A DNA stretch of 64,000 nucleotides from Aspidapion aeneum (GCA_963576565.1 CAUYVT010000093.1:92001-156000), one strand, 5' to 3'; positions 1 to 10,848 are shown, numbered from the stretch's first letter. Numbers and translations are program-made. Notes: generated from the sequence alone by a model not told the origin.

Positions 1-300
1 TCACTTAGTTGGCTGTGAAACAAATGCCGTAGTTCTGTTTGTTGTCTTACCTACGTAACTACCTTTCAAAACTTCTGCATTTATTTGATTTATATGCAAA
101 TCTTTAAAGCCCTTATTTTTTAATTTTTTTCTGGGAATAATACAATTAGTTCGGAGCCTAAGACGGAAATTTAGGGGCTTGTCTGCATTTTCGAGTACCG
201 TGACGAAATTTGGCACAGATGTAGCAGACATCTAGAAATGTCATTCGAGAAGTGGTGCTCCGATGGAACCTAGTGCAGGGCCAAGATACAGGGGCGTACT
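1..300 (-). repeat. Diverged copy of the end of the 3.3-kb unit
   Basis: Read on the minus strand, this stretch aligns with the last part of the duplicated unit (26,970-27,121 and the matching part of unit B). Shared words in order are CACTAGGTTC, GAGCACCACTTC, GTGCCAA, AAAATGCAGACAA and TTAGGCTCCG. Identity looks like 70-80 percent, so it is an old dispersed relative rather than part of the recent tandem duplication. A 76-codon open frame on this strand is not supported as a gene, because the same DNA in units A and B has no matching long frame. Confidence 0.6.
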
Positions 301-636
301 TGAGGTGGGTAAATATAAAACTAGTTTTGCGTACAATTTTCGTTTCTTTAAGCTAATAGCTATATAGCTTATAAATGAAAAAACAATCTATAAAAATTAA
401 AGGAAACAAGGTTTATTTTGAGGGGAGAGGGCGCAAAAGGTAGGAGGATAAATTGTTAAAATCTTATTTCGTCTCAAGTGCTCGTGTGGGGTATCGATTT
501 TTAGGTAATTTAGTATTCTAAACCAAGATAAATATTAATTAAGTCAATACGTCAAACTGTTCACATGATATGTCCAAACTGACACCTTAATCTGTTTTTA
601 CGCCAGGGATTATTAAAAGTACCTGACCAAGCCCCA
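301..636. other. AT-rich spacer, nothing recognised
   Basis: No coding motif, terminal repeat or simple repeat is visible here. Confidence 0.5.
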
Positions 637-1040
637 AGTAACACAAACTAGACAATATAGTTTAAAAGCAAAAACTCTGCTGTGAAAGTGTTGTCAGAGC
701 TTAATTTTTGCTGTAAAACAGCTAGCGGTGATTTAGAAATTATTTTAGCTATAGAACCTCGCTGGTAGCAGGTGTTTATGGGTAAAATGGGTATTGATAT
801 AATATTACCCAGGACTTGCTCTTTTAAAGTTAAATAATTGCTAATAAGCATGCTGAAATTTAGCTAGCTAAATAACATAAATTGTAAGCTCTTATTCCTA
901 TTATTTAGCTACAAAAAGCAGCAATTCAGCAATTTTGTATTTTAAGCTGTTTATTACAAAACTATTGAACAGCCCCCAAAAATAAATGGCCAGAAGACCA
1001 GTGCAATTATGACGGTTGAAAAAAGTAGATTTATTGTCAA
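637..1040 (+). repeat. 400-bp dispersed repeat R1, copy 1
   Basis: Matches 52,582-53,005 in the same orientation, from CCCAAGTAACACAAACT to GATTTATTGTCAAAT. The two copies differ by scattered substitutions and small indels. Similarity stops abruptly on both sides, which gives the repeat ends. The outer word CCAAGTAACACAAA also appears inverted at the end of a segment in both tandem units (about 19,345-19,360 and 40,890-40,908), so it may be the terminus of a transposon family. No coding capacity is seen. Confidence 0.75.
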
Positions 1041-1309
1041 ATAGGGTATTTGACAATTTTTAGAAAAGAGTTTAGAATGATACATAGATTCCTAATTTGC
1101 TACGCAAAATTATTAAAATAGTATATTTTATCATGACTACATTTAAAATCAACTTTTTTAATTTCCGATTTGAATTTGCCGCTAAAACGCTCATTTCTAG
1201 CATGGTGTTGCAATGACGTCGCAGCGCAGTAAACTCGCGGACAGATACACGGCATTCAAGTGTTTCTTTGTTTTTGGTCTGTGTTTTTACTGTTTTTTTA
1301 TATAAAAAA

Positions 1310-1481
1310 ATGTCCTAGAAGTGGTGTGTAGTGCCTCAGTGTTCGAATACTAGCATAAAAACTATTTATTTATGTGCCTACAGCAGTAAAAGAACGGAGA
1401 AAGTGGCCAGAACTTGCTGGAAGAGACCCAAGGGCCTTATCTAATACATCTTCACTTTACATTTGTGAAGATCACTTTCAT
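1310..1481 (+). pseudogene. Broken THAP-domain exon
   Basis: THAP domains are C2CH zinc-binding DNA-binding modules found in host regulators and P-element-type transposases. From ATG at 1310 the frame reads M-S-stop-K-W and then C-V-V-P-Q-C-S-N-T-S-I-K-T, the usual THAP cysteine start. After a frameshift near 1370 it resumes with the conserved basic-W stretch (RRKWPEL), then RDPRALSNTSSLY and the closing C-E-D-H-F block. A good splice donor (GTGAGT) follows at 1482, where such exons commonly end. The early TAG and the frameshift make this a dead copy. Whether it belonged to a host gene or a THAP transposon cannot be told from one exon. What is seen: Cys pair, W, CEDHF, donor. What is inferred: family membership. 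Confidence 0.65.
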
Positions 1482-1529
1482 GTGAGTATAACTAAATTGT
1501 TTCTATTAATTTTTCTCACGTCTATAATA

Positions 1530-2246
1530 CAGGGTGTCTTTAAAAGGTCTGTACAAAATCTTAGCACATATTCCTGAGGTCAAAATAAGTCGATTTAATG
1601 CAAATTACCTTAGTCTAAAATTGCTCCGTTTCAGAGATACAGGGTGGTGAATTTAAAAATTTAAAATCGATTTTATTAAAATTTATGAACATTTCTCAAC
1701 GCATTACTTCAAAAATTGGTATTCGGGGATTTTTTGGGATGAGAAACCTAAATATGGACACTTTTTCACTGTGGCCGTTAGAGGGCGCTTCACAATGCTC
1801 ATCTTATGGTTTAAAATGACCATAACTTTTTTCTCAGTGTACTTTTCAACTTTCTTTATTGATAAAATAATTTCCTGAACTTTTCTCAACAAAAAAGGTA
1901 CTTTTGATAAAATCTGCTAGGGTGAGCCGTTTTCGAGATATTTTCGTTTTTAGTGCTCGATGCCGCAACGGAATATTGAAATTATTTTGGATTAAAAGAT
2001 TTTACTGCTACCTTTAAGGATTAAATTTAGTCAGTGAATGAGTTATTAATTTTTTTTGTCGTTTAATCATTTTCGGTAGGTATTAGTCAATTTCTGGGAA
2101 AATAGTTTCACTTGGTTCAATTAAAATAAAAAACACCCTGTATCTCTGAAACGGAGCAATTTCGGACTAAGGTAAGTTGCTTTAAATGCAAATGCTTATT
2201 TTGACCTCAGGAATATGTCCTAAGATTTTGTACAGACCTTTTTGAG
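1530..2246. mobile_element. Non-autonomous element with ~115-bp inverted arms
   Basis: The left arm (1530-1650) and right arm (about 2132-2246) are inverted copies. Both contain GGTCTGTACAAAATCTTAG, CATATTCCTGAGGTCAAAAT, ACCTTAGTC and CTCCGTTTCAGAGATACAGG. The middle has no transposase motif, so this fits a MITE-like element. The outer right end is blurred by the TA run that follows, and no target duplication can be fixed. Confidence 0.65.
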
Positions 2247-2248
2247 TT

Positions 2249-2253
2249 TATAT

Positions 2254-2344
<91 letters not shown>

Positions 2345-2353
2345 TATATATAT
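2249..2353. repeat. (TA)n microsatellite
   Basis: About 100 bp of nearly pure TA dinucleotides, interrupted by single G and A changes. It sits between the inverted-arm element and the palindrome at 2354. Confidence 0.95.
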
Positions 2354-2719
2354 CATAACAAAAACATTTCATGTAAAAAAAGCCAAGTACGCGAAAATGG
2401 CATTCCGTAAAAAGAATTGAGATAAAAGTAAAGCCAAGTTTTCCAATACAAATTTCAAAATGAAAGGTTCTTACTAGTTTGGAAATGTTTTTTTAATCTT
2501 TGCTATTACAGCCAAACTTCTTTATGTTCAATTTAGCACTGTGCCTAAGAGTCATTTACAGCCGTAATAGCCAAGTTTAGAAAAATATTTCCAAACGAGT
2601 AAGAATCTTTCATTTTGAAATTTGTATTGGAAAACTTGGCTTTACTTTTATCTCAATTCTTTTTACGGAATGCCATTTTGGCGTACTTGGCTTTTTTTAC
2701 ATGAAATGTTTTTGTTATG
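2354..2719. repeat. 366-bp palindrome (core of repeat family P)
   Basis: An inverted repeat with arms of about 140-150 bp (2354-2505 and 2580-2719) and a ~75-bp spacer. The arms begin CATAACAAAAACATTTCATG and share TACTTTTATCTCAATTC and CCAATACAAATTTCAAAATG. A second copy of the same palindrome is at 16,449-16,745. The RNA of either strand could fold into a long hairpin. It belongs with the tandem subrepeats that follow it. Confidence 0.85.
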
Positions 2720-3893
2720 ATTTCACTTCTTTTTTAAAGGAATTGGATAATACTTAATTTTTAAAGTAGTAAAATATGCGGAATATTGTTCAAAACTTTT
2801 GCAATGCCTTACTTAAATTTTTGAGATTTTAAAATTTTTTTCCATGGTTTTATCGTAGTTCCTATCAGCCTTCCAAAGCTCAGCTCTATAGCGTTTCTGT
2901 AAGTGCACAATGTTACTTTTACATAACTTTATATGTATAGGGGAGGGAAATAAATTAAAATGTTGGTGTTTTTAAATTTTTTTATATAGTTTTATCATAT
3001 TGTCTTTCAGTCTTAAAAAGTTCCGCTCTCTAGCGTTTCTGGAAGTGGGCAGTGTTAGTTTTACATAATTTTACATTAATAGGGGAAGGAAGTAAATTAG
3101 AATTTTGGGTGTTTTAATTTTTTTCTATAACTTTATCATAGTTACTATCGGTCTTCCAAAGCTCAGCTCTCTAGTATGTCTGGAAGTAGGCAATATTACT
3201 TTTACTTAACTTTACATTTATAGGGGAGGGAAGTAAATTAGAATTTTCGTGTGTTTTAATTTTTTCCTATAGTTTTATCATAGTTCCTATCAGTCTGCCA
3301 AAGCTCAACTCTCTAGCATTTCTGCAAGTGGGCAATGCTACTTTTACATAACTTTAAATGTATAGGGGAGGGGAGTGAATTAAAATTTTGGGGTTTTTTG
3401 ATTTTTTCCTATAGTTTTATCATAGTGCCTATCAGTCTGCCAAAGCTCAACTCTCTACCATTTCTGGAAGTGGTCGATGCTAATTTTACATAACTTTAAA
3501 TGTATAGGGGAGGGGAGTAAATTAAAATTTTGGGGTTTTTTGATTTTTTCCAGGGGTTTGGTCATAATTTCTATCAGTCTGCCAAATTTCAGCTTTGTAG
3601 CATGTCTGGAAGTACAGTAGAATATTGATGATCTATACATGAGTGAGTCAGTGAGTGAGTGGCAATTTTGACGTTTTTTGAAGTTTCGTAACTACTTTAC
3701 TACTTCATGGAATTCCATGAAACTTGGAGGGGTTGTTAACCCCATGGAGATCTACGACTGTGCAAAGTTTGAGATTCGTAGCTCATTCCGAAGTAGAGTT
3801 TTAGGTAGGTCAAATATCGGCTGAAATGTTTCCAGAAAAGATGGTTACGGCACGCGAACTTGGCGAGGCACTGCCGTGCCCTCAGATATATAT
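2720..3893 (+). repeat. Family P arm: ~142-bp tandem subrepeats plus conserved tail
   Basis: Between about 2,850 and 3,620 one sequence recurs roughly every 140-145 bp, five to six times. Each copy holds variants of CAGCTCTCTAGC, TTTCTGGAAGTGGG, TTTTACATAACTTTA, ATAGGGGAGGGAAG and TATAGTTTTATCATAG. After the last unit comes a unique tail with a GTGAGTGAG run, AACTTGGAGGGG and GCGAACTTGGCG, ending near TGCCGTGCCC at 3,893. The whole arrangement returns in inverted order at 15,514-16,448. No protein is encoded. Confidence 0.75.
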
Positions 3894-3976
3894 AATGACA
3901 AAACTATTTCGTAAATGACGATTAAATTTTTGAGGTTATGTTTATTACAAGGAGTATATAAGAACATAGTAAAAAA

Positions 3977-4704
3977 TACTCTGCCAATATATGGGCCCCT
4001 AAGCTCACACTAGGTACCATAGTTATAGTGTACGTGTGAGCTAATATAACCAAAAACTGAAATATATTTTATTCAACTCCACACTACATTACCTTTTGTT
4101 TGATACCACACAAGCCATGTTTTGACTTAAACTCAAATTTTTGAAATCCAACCCCACCCTTAAAAAACAAAAACTAAAATGTATTTTGTTAAACTCCGGA
4201 CTCAATTACCTTTCGTTTGATATCACACACGCCATATTTTCACTTAAACTCTAATTTTTAAAATATACCCCCACCCTTTTTTTTAAATAAATTAAAATGT
4301 ATTTTGTTTAATTCCAGACTCAATTACCTTTCGTTTGATATCACACACGCCATATTTTCACATAAACTTTAATTTTTGAAATCTACCCCCACCCTTTTAT
4401 TTGGTTTGTGTTCGGTGGATTTTGTTCATTTTTAAATGGGACCATCTCGACCCAAGACCCAGCCTAAGTACCAAATTTCTAAAATCGGCCAAGCGGTTTT
4501 TGAGTTATGCTCGTTGGTCGTTACAGACATACAGACAGACAGACAGACATACAGACAGACAGACGGCGCAACAAAAAGTTTCAAAATCATCTAAAACGCA
4601 AAGATACATAAAAAATTTTGAAATCGGAGCAACTTTTTTTTCCTCGAAAAAATTAGGATCACCATAGCTCACACTACTATAGTATAGTATATGTGTGAGC
4701 TAAT
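3977..4704 (+). mobile_element. Hairpin-ended element H, copy 1 (short microsatellite)
   Basis: First of three copies (others 28,249-28,977 and 55,532-64,000). Order of parts: start TACTCTGCCAAT; a hairpin with stem AGCTCACAC/GTGTGAGCT (4,002-4,042); about three tandem ~115-bp units (4,054-4,400, each with TTACCTTTCGTTTGATATC and a CCCCCACCC-type block); a conserved stretch with GCCAAGCGGTTTTTGAGTTA; an ACAG/ACAT microsatellite of about 45 bp (4,524-4,565); a conserved tail; and a second hairpin with the same stem (4,667-4,702) ending CTAAT. No protein is encoded. Hairpins at both ends, internal tandem units, a microsatellite and no clear target duplication resemble non-autonomous Helentron-type (HINE) elements. 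That class is inference. Confidence 0.75.
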
Positions 4705-5106
4705 AAGCAATTTAAACACTTACAAGACGAAAAGACCCAAAATGTACAAAATTTTCTCGCAAAAGACGAAATTTCTCTATAAACAGCGTCTGACTGCTGA
4801 TTCCTGGGAAAACTGTGACGTAGCCCTGACGTCATCGCCGCCATGACACCGAGTTATCAGGCAACTGGTTTCTTTACGGACCGTGCCTTCTGCTTGTTGT
4901 TTAAAGGCGCCCGTCCATGAAGCATATTATCCGCGCGAAATTAATTTTTTGGTGAAGGTGCCGGTTTTCCCGCCTTTCTTGCAGCGGATTTTTTAAAATG
5001 CGCGGAAATTATGAATTTCTTTAACACATTTTCGTGAACAATGCTGGTGAAATTCGAGCTTGTTTATGTTTAATATAAGAAATGTATCACAAAAGGTCAA
5101 CATACG
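4705..5106. other. Spacer with a GC-rich repeat shared with 11,395-11,515
   Basis: No gene is seen. On the minus strand 4,905-5,010 resembles 11,440-11,515: both hold CGCGCGGA, ATATGCTTCATGGACGGG (with one or two changes) and a CCGCGC block. The two copies are inverted relative to each other. Confidence 0.45.
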
Positions 5107-8100
5107 ACTTATATATATATTTATCGGTTTCACAACGTTCTACGTCTTCCGATACCCAATCTCCACTCGTTTCTGTTTGCCCATAATTCATCATCTAGGC
5201 CTCTTATTCTTATTTCACTGTCTATTCCTTCTCTCCAGCTTCTCCTTGGCCGTCCTCGTTTTCTTCGGCCAGTTGGTTTCCATTGTAGTATTTGTTTAGG
5301 TAGTCTTTCGTCATTCATTCTTTGTACATGTCCGTACCACACCAGTTGTTTTGTTCTTATATCATCCACTAAAGTACGTTCACCTACTGTCATAATTTCT
5401 CTTATTCTTTGATTTGTAACTCTTTCTCTTTTTGATTTCCCTGCTGCTCTTCTCCAATAGTCCATCTCCGTAGCGGAAAGCATTTTTTCTGTTCTATCCT
5501 TGATTGGCCATACTTCTGAGCCGTATGTAATAATACTTTTTATAATGGTGTTATATATAAGCTTTTTGTTATGTTTTGATATACTTTGGTCCCAAATTAT
5601 TCCATTTAATAAAGTTATTGCTTTTCTTCCTTGTACGTTTCGATCTTTTATAGCTTTGTCTAGTGTTCCGTCAGCTGTAATTTTTAGACCTAAGTATTTA
5701 TACTCATCACAGGAGTGAATTCGCTGCCCGGTATTTAAGATTAGATCCTGTTTCATTCCACCGATACACATATACTCTGTCTTATTGAGATTAACCTCTA
5801 GTCCCCACTTATTGTACTCTTCTATTAGTTTTCGTGTCATATATTCGAGGTCGTCATAATCCTGAGCCACTACTATCTGATCATCGGCGAAACATAAAGT
5901 ATACAAGGTGGTTTCGTCCAACGGAATTCCCATGTTTTGGCATTTTCTCTTCCATACTTTAAGGACTTGTTACAAGTATATCTTGAAGAGCGTAGGCGAG
6001 ATACAGCAACCTTGTTTAAGACCTTTATTTACTTGAAAGCCTTTGGTTAGTTTTGCTTTTATTTTAACTTTTGCCTTACTATTGCGGTATAACTCTTGGA
6101 TGGCCTTAATTAGTTGTACGCTTATGTTTGTATTTTCCAACGCTTTCCAAAGTAGATTTAGTGGTATACTATCATATGCCTTCTGCAAATCCACGTAAAG
6201 CAGATGCAGCTCTTGACCGTATGCCATTTTCTTTTCAATAACTTGGGTTATACAAAAGAGATGATCTGAAGTCGATCTACCCGCCCTGAAACCAGCTTGT
6301 TCTTCTGCCTCCATGTCTTTATATTCGCTCTCTACTTTATTTCTTATTATTTTACCGTATATTCTGCTTAGCGTACTAGTCACAGATATACCTCTATAAT
6401 TGTCACATATATCTTTCCTTCCTTTTTTGTGTATTGTGGATATATATGACGTTTTCCACTCAGTTGGGACTATAGTTCCATTTAAATATTTTTGGAAAAG
6501 ATTCCGTAATCTCCAAAACAGTTCTTCAGTGCCATATTTAATAAGTTCGGCTGCGATATTTCCGGGTCCGGCAGATTTACCGCTTTTTACGGTTGTGCAC
6601 ACGTTTTTGACCTCAGAGATTGTGAGGGGTACTGGAGATCCCATCGTTCTAATTATATTGTCTCTTGCGTCTTCCTTGAATTCTGCTCTATCTTCAGTTA
6701 AAAGTTTTTTAAAATGCTCATCCCATTCTTTGTCTGGTATTGGTGAAATGATATCTCTGCATGTTTCTTTTTTAATCGATCTTATAGTTTTCCAGCTTTC
6801 GGTACTTCTCCTACCTCCTAAGTAAGAATCTATTTTCTGACACTTTTGCGTCCACGAATGATTTTTCTTATCACTGATCATTCTTCTCACCTTTGATTGC
6901 GCGATTTTGTATTCTTGTCTGCTTCTATCTGTCTTTTGGGATAAGTAGGTGTGATATAATTTCCTTTTTTCCTCTATTTCTCTCTCAATCTCAGCATCCC
7001 ACCAGTATGGTTTTCTTCTTTTAGAAGTTTCTTCCACTAATCCTAGTGCTTCTTTTGCAGCTTGGTGGATGCTTAATATAATACATTCGTATTCCTCATC
7101 TGGGGTTTCACCTGAACTTGTATTAAGTTTTTCGTTCAGTCTCTTTTTGTATAAGTTTTTTACGCTGTCATGTTCTAGGCTTAGTAGATTATATTTACAG
7201 TGATCAATTTCTTCAATCACTGTATCATCAAGATGTTGTTGATGCAGGCTTCGGCCTTGATAAGGAAAGAGAATTTTGGACTCCAGAAAATAGTGATCAC
7301 TTCCGCATGTTGATCCACGCTTTGTTCTGACATCTTGAATTTTTAGTTTTGTCTTTTGTTTAGTGATAAGATAATCAATGACGGATTTCAGGTTTTGTGA
7401 GGGTTTGGTCCAGGTATATTTGTGTATTTCCTTATGTTGAAAAAAACCGTTTTGGATTTTTAGGTTTAATTGCTCACATACTGTAATTAGCCGGTTTCGA
7501 TTGTCATTAACAAGATTTTCTCCATATTGGCCAACTGTCAGATCATTAACTCTGTTACCGGTTCTACTATTTAAATCTCCCAATATGACAATTTCTCTAG
7601 ATGCACTTACTGCTGATATTTCATTGTGTATTTCTTCAAAAAAATTGTCTTTCACGGCTACATTTGCATCGTCGTTATACGCATAGATTCCAAAAATCGT
7701 AAGTCTCATTCCTTTTATTGTTATATTCATTTTAATTAGCCTTTCATTGACTGCTTCCCAGTTGGTGATAAATTTTCTAAATCTTTTGTTGACCAAAATA
7801 GATACTCCTTGTTGGGCATGTTTTTCTTTTGCCACTCCGCTATAGAAATGGTCATATTGTCCTAGGTTTTCAGATCCTTTTCCTTTCTTTTTCGTTTCTG
7901 TTAGTACAGCAAGGTCTACCTTCATTCTGCTGCACTCATGTACTATTTCATTCATTTTTCGATTCATTCCTTGTACGTTCCATGTACCAAAAATCATATT
8001 CCTGTTTCTTTGCTTGGTTCGTCTTAGGTTTTTCATTTCTTTCCGAAGCGTTTGATTGGGTTTTTTAACAGTGTACGTTTTTTCCGGGTATCAGAGAGTT

Positions 8101-8455
8101 AGTCTGATGCCCCAACCCCCAACCTGGAGGACCAGGTGATTTTTGATCGAGGTTTTCTTCCCCTAGCCTTTGACGATTCCAACGCCGGTACTACAAGGCA
8201 GTAGTCTTTTATACTATCCTTAAAAGAAAGGGTTGCCACCTACGCTATGATCACCGTACCGAGGTCCATTCTCTCCGCCTTTCATATCGATGTGGTCTTC
8301 TCCCGTAACCCTGGGAAAGGGACCCCATACAGGTGCTAACTCTCCGGGTCGAAGAGTTCCTGGAATCTACGGAGGGCAGGGGTCGATTCATTTCCCCTGA
8401 TAGACATCTGACGAGGTCTACCCGTACCCCATACGACTTGCATTTCTTAATAAAA
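5107..8455 (-). mobile_element. Nearly full-length RTE-like LINE
   Basis: A 3.3-kb non-LTR retrotransposon read on the minus strand. It has a GC-richer 5' region (about 8,040-8,455, with many stops near the main frame), one endonuclease-RT frame (8,036-5,130), and a 3' end a few bases after the stop that closes in a short TA tail (5,109-5,121). A 5'-truncated relative at 30,134-30,840 ends at the same base with a TA tail, which confirms the 3' end. The 5' end is placed by the limit of GC-rich sequence and is approximate. No target duplication was found by eye. Confidence 0.85.
5130..8036 (-). pseudogene. LINE endonuclease-reverse transcriptase, one internal stop
   Basis: The start is ATG at 8036. 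Residues 15-250 form an APE-type endonuclease: GTWNVQG near residue 17, LTETK near 45, GDLNSRTG near 148 and GSDHYFLES near 246. The reverse transcriptase follows, with SAGPGNIAAELIK, YVDLQKAYDSI, LKQGCCISPTLF and the catalytic CFADDQIVVA. The C-terminus is basic (RRKRGRPRRSW), as in RTE/CFDP2-like proteins. A single in-frame TAA at 5,970-5,972 lies between the QG-type block and the ADD motif. Reading through it keeps the frame, for about 968 residues in all. The copy looks young but cannot make a full protein unless the stop is read through. RTE-like is the best guess; related clades with CFDP2-like ORFs are possible. Confidence 0.85.
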
Positions 8456-8576
8456 ATGAAATTTATTGAAAACATGATATATACGAAATGGCCGATTTAC
8501 CAATTTTGATCACAGCTAATTATTATTTTCGCCTCCAGTGATGTCATCGCGTTTTCCGCTATAGTTCGAACAAGTT

Positions 8577-9542
8577 CCCACTTAGCACAATCACATGTTT
8601 AACACGAAAAAAAGGCGTGAGAAAAAAAAACGTTGATTTTAAAAGCTGCTAGAAAAAAACGTTTATTTCATATAAGAAAACAAGCTTAATAGGTCATTCA
8701 TTAACGTTATAAAAAATAACGTCATTATCAAATTAAAACAGCACTGTTTTTACGTTAGTTTTAAGTGATTTTTATCAACGTTAAAATCACATTAGATTCA
8801 CGCCTTTTCTACACGAATTTTTAAACGCGACTTACATGGCTTTTCTACCGAATAATTTTGAGATTTTACTAGCAGCAGCGCCACCTATTGTCGGGATTTT
8901 TCACTTTGACGAAATCTATCAGGCAGTGGTTTGGCCTCTAAACTCCAAAAACCTGTTAAGATTAAGAAACTGTTCCCTGATCCTTTACAATCACGACGCA
9001 TCATTCATTTAACCTGATAAAGACTTAATACTCTGTGAAAGTGTTTACTGTTAAAAAATATTGTTTTGCTTAAAAAAAAAACATAATGTATATAGATTTT
9101 TTCTCTTGCCTTGAGCGCCATCTTTAAAATTGTGTTAAAGTGTTGTAGTCTTAAACTAGTGAACTTTTATAACTTCATTTCGCGTCTCTTTTAAGTTAAA
9201 AAATGTTATTAAAAAAAGTGACCAAAAAAGAAGCAGAAAGTTAGTAGGTTTTAGAAGTCTTATTCTAGTGGCGTTTTAGAATATGTTGTGGAGGACTTTT
9301 CAAGTGTGAATTTGGTACATGAAAATAACGAGGGTATAAAACACGTTATATACACAGCACCAGAAACTTTGGCAAAAAGTGGATTTTTATAGCTTGATTT
9401 CCCCTTGTTTTTAAGTTATCTTTAAGCATGTAGATTTAACAAAATAAATATTTCATGGTATGAGGTTGTTTTCAAGTAAAAAAAACTTTGTTATTTTTGT
9501 TCACGTTAATTTAATGTTGAAGTGATTTTTGTGCTATGTGGG
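8577..9542. mobile_element. Possible 966-bp element with terminal inverted repeats
   Basis: Starts CCCACTTAGCACAATCAC and ends, read inverted, CCCACATAGCACAAAAATCAC. The arms stay weakly similar for about 35 bp. Inside, 8,598-8,815 forms a looser palindrome: GGCGTGA and AACGTTGATTTTAA at the left recur inverted as AACGTTAAAATCAC and TCACGCC at the right. No coding frame. Flanks share only TT, so no target duplication is proven. It could be one MITE with nested structure or two old elements. Confidence 0.4.
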
Positions 9543-9977
9543 TTGAACTTTTTTGAAAAAACGCTGTGTTTGTGAGGTTATGTAGGTGACATAACCTCAC
9601 TTCGATGTTTATTATTTTTTTGGAAAAAATCAAAATACCTAAAACCTTTTGGAAAATAAGAGTCGTTGGGGGAAGATAGGCTTATTTTCTTGTTAGTTTA
9701 TAAATGTTTGTTTAGCTTCTTTTTGAGACTAAACACTTATTTTCACGTATGTCTTAATTTTAGTTTTTTTTGGTTGAAATAAAAATATAAGGACCAGACA
9801 GGCCCTTTGGGCGTGGGCGGGTTTGAGCCCAAGTCTAATAGTATTAATGATGGGGGTAACCATAGGTCCGGCAAGTAGGCCTTTTTTGCCATCTAGGCCT
9901 AATATCTATAATATTTGGTATATATATAGCGTAAAATAAAACTACAGGGGAGGGGTGACATTGCAGTATTAAAACAC
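9543..9977. other. AT-rich spacer with one perfect hairpin
   Basis: A 12-bp perfect stem, GTGAGGTTATGT and its complement, with a 5-base loop lies at 9,572-9,600. The core word AGGTTATG also appears near 3,941, 18,378, 24,780 and 25,400. No gene is seen. Confidence 0.5.
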
Positions 9978-10297
9978 AACTACTAGAAAATTTAAAGACA
10001 TTGTGCTGATGGCAAAAAGTTTAGGGAAAAATCATACACCAGGTAACAAAAAAATTTGTGCCGAAATTTTTTTAGAAATTTAGTAGGAACTTCTTGGAAA
10101 AATCGTACTGCAGAAAAAATTTTTTGCAAAACTTAAAAAGCTACTAAAAAATTTTAAAGAAATTGTGTTACAGACAAAAAGTTTAGATAAATTAAGTCCT
10201 CTTCGGAAAAATCATGATGCAGATATAACAAAAAAAATAAAGCCAGAACTTTTACAGAAATTAATATATCTGAAAAAATTATACACCAAAGTAAATG
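9978..10297 (+). repeat. Degenerate 160-bp tandem duplication
   Basis: Two adjacent units, about 9,978-10,137 and 10,138-10,297, share in order CTACTAGAAAATTTAAAGA, AAATTGTG, CAAAAAGTTTAG, GGAAAAATCAT and AACAAAAAAA, each with several changes. No coding role is visible. Confidence 0.55.
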
Positions 10298-10726
10298 TTT
10301 AGAAAAAAAAATCATTTAAAGAAAAAAAGGGGCGCCAAAGGCCAAAAATTTGTTACAAATTGCAAAAGTTTTGGTTATTTTCAAGAGTATTTGTATTGCA
10401 TTCAGAAATATTTATGGACTTGGGTCAGTTTGTCCCTGAAATGTATACTCATTTCATGTAGGACGCTAAGCCCCCAAGCCCCCATTAATTTTCAAGACAT
10501 TTTGATTTAAAAATATAGACTTTGGTATTACACATTTATTTAAAAATATATTTATTTGACAAAAGTATACAATTAAACTTTACAATAAAATTGCCACTAG
10601 AATAAATAGTCATAAACTAAAAAAAAATACAATATTTAGTCAATTTAAAAAAATGGGCTCTTTTTATTTTATATCAAAAAAACACTAATCCTAACTTTTC
10701 TTAGTACAAAAAATAAACAAAATTAC

Positions 10727-10848
10727 TTAACAAATTTTACAATTTTCCAACACACAATCACATTTGCAACAGCACCGATAACCATAATTTAATTTTTTTG
10801 AAGTCTTAAATAATCCTGTAACGAGACAAGACTGTATATGATTCCTTG
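10727..10848 (-). CDS. Possible 3'-terminal exon with a cysteine-rich C-terminus
   Basis: On the minus strand an acceptor-like TATTTATGTAG ends at 10,849 and is followed by an open frame of about 40 codons. Its last 20 residues carry seven cysteines (CCCKCDCVLENCKIC, then stop at 10,727-10,729). Two AATAAA-type signals follow at about 10,556 and 10,537, where a 3' UTR would end. The family is not recognised. A Cys-rich tail of this kind occurs in several transposase and small secreted families, so it could be a host gene or a DNA-transposon relic. No upstream exon was identified. Seen: acceptor, frame, Cys pattern, poly(A) signals. The gene call itself is inference. Confidence 0.3.

Noticed and set aside
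1..231. 76-codon minus-strand frame at the window edge
   Set aside because: The DNA is a diverged copy of unit-end repeat sequence, and the equivalent frame is not open in the other copies.
6400..6825. Plus-strand frames of 60-140 codons inside the RTE-like LINE and similar antisense frames in the other retroelements
   Set aside because: Shadows of the long pol or RT frames on the opposite strand, without motifs of their own.
8095..8260. A tRNA-derived SINE in the GC-rich region upstream of the RTE-like ORF
   Set aside because: No A and B box spacing or cloverleaf could be drawn. The stretch fits the LINE 5' region.
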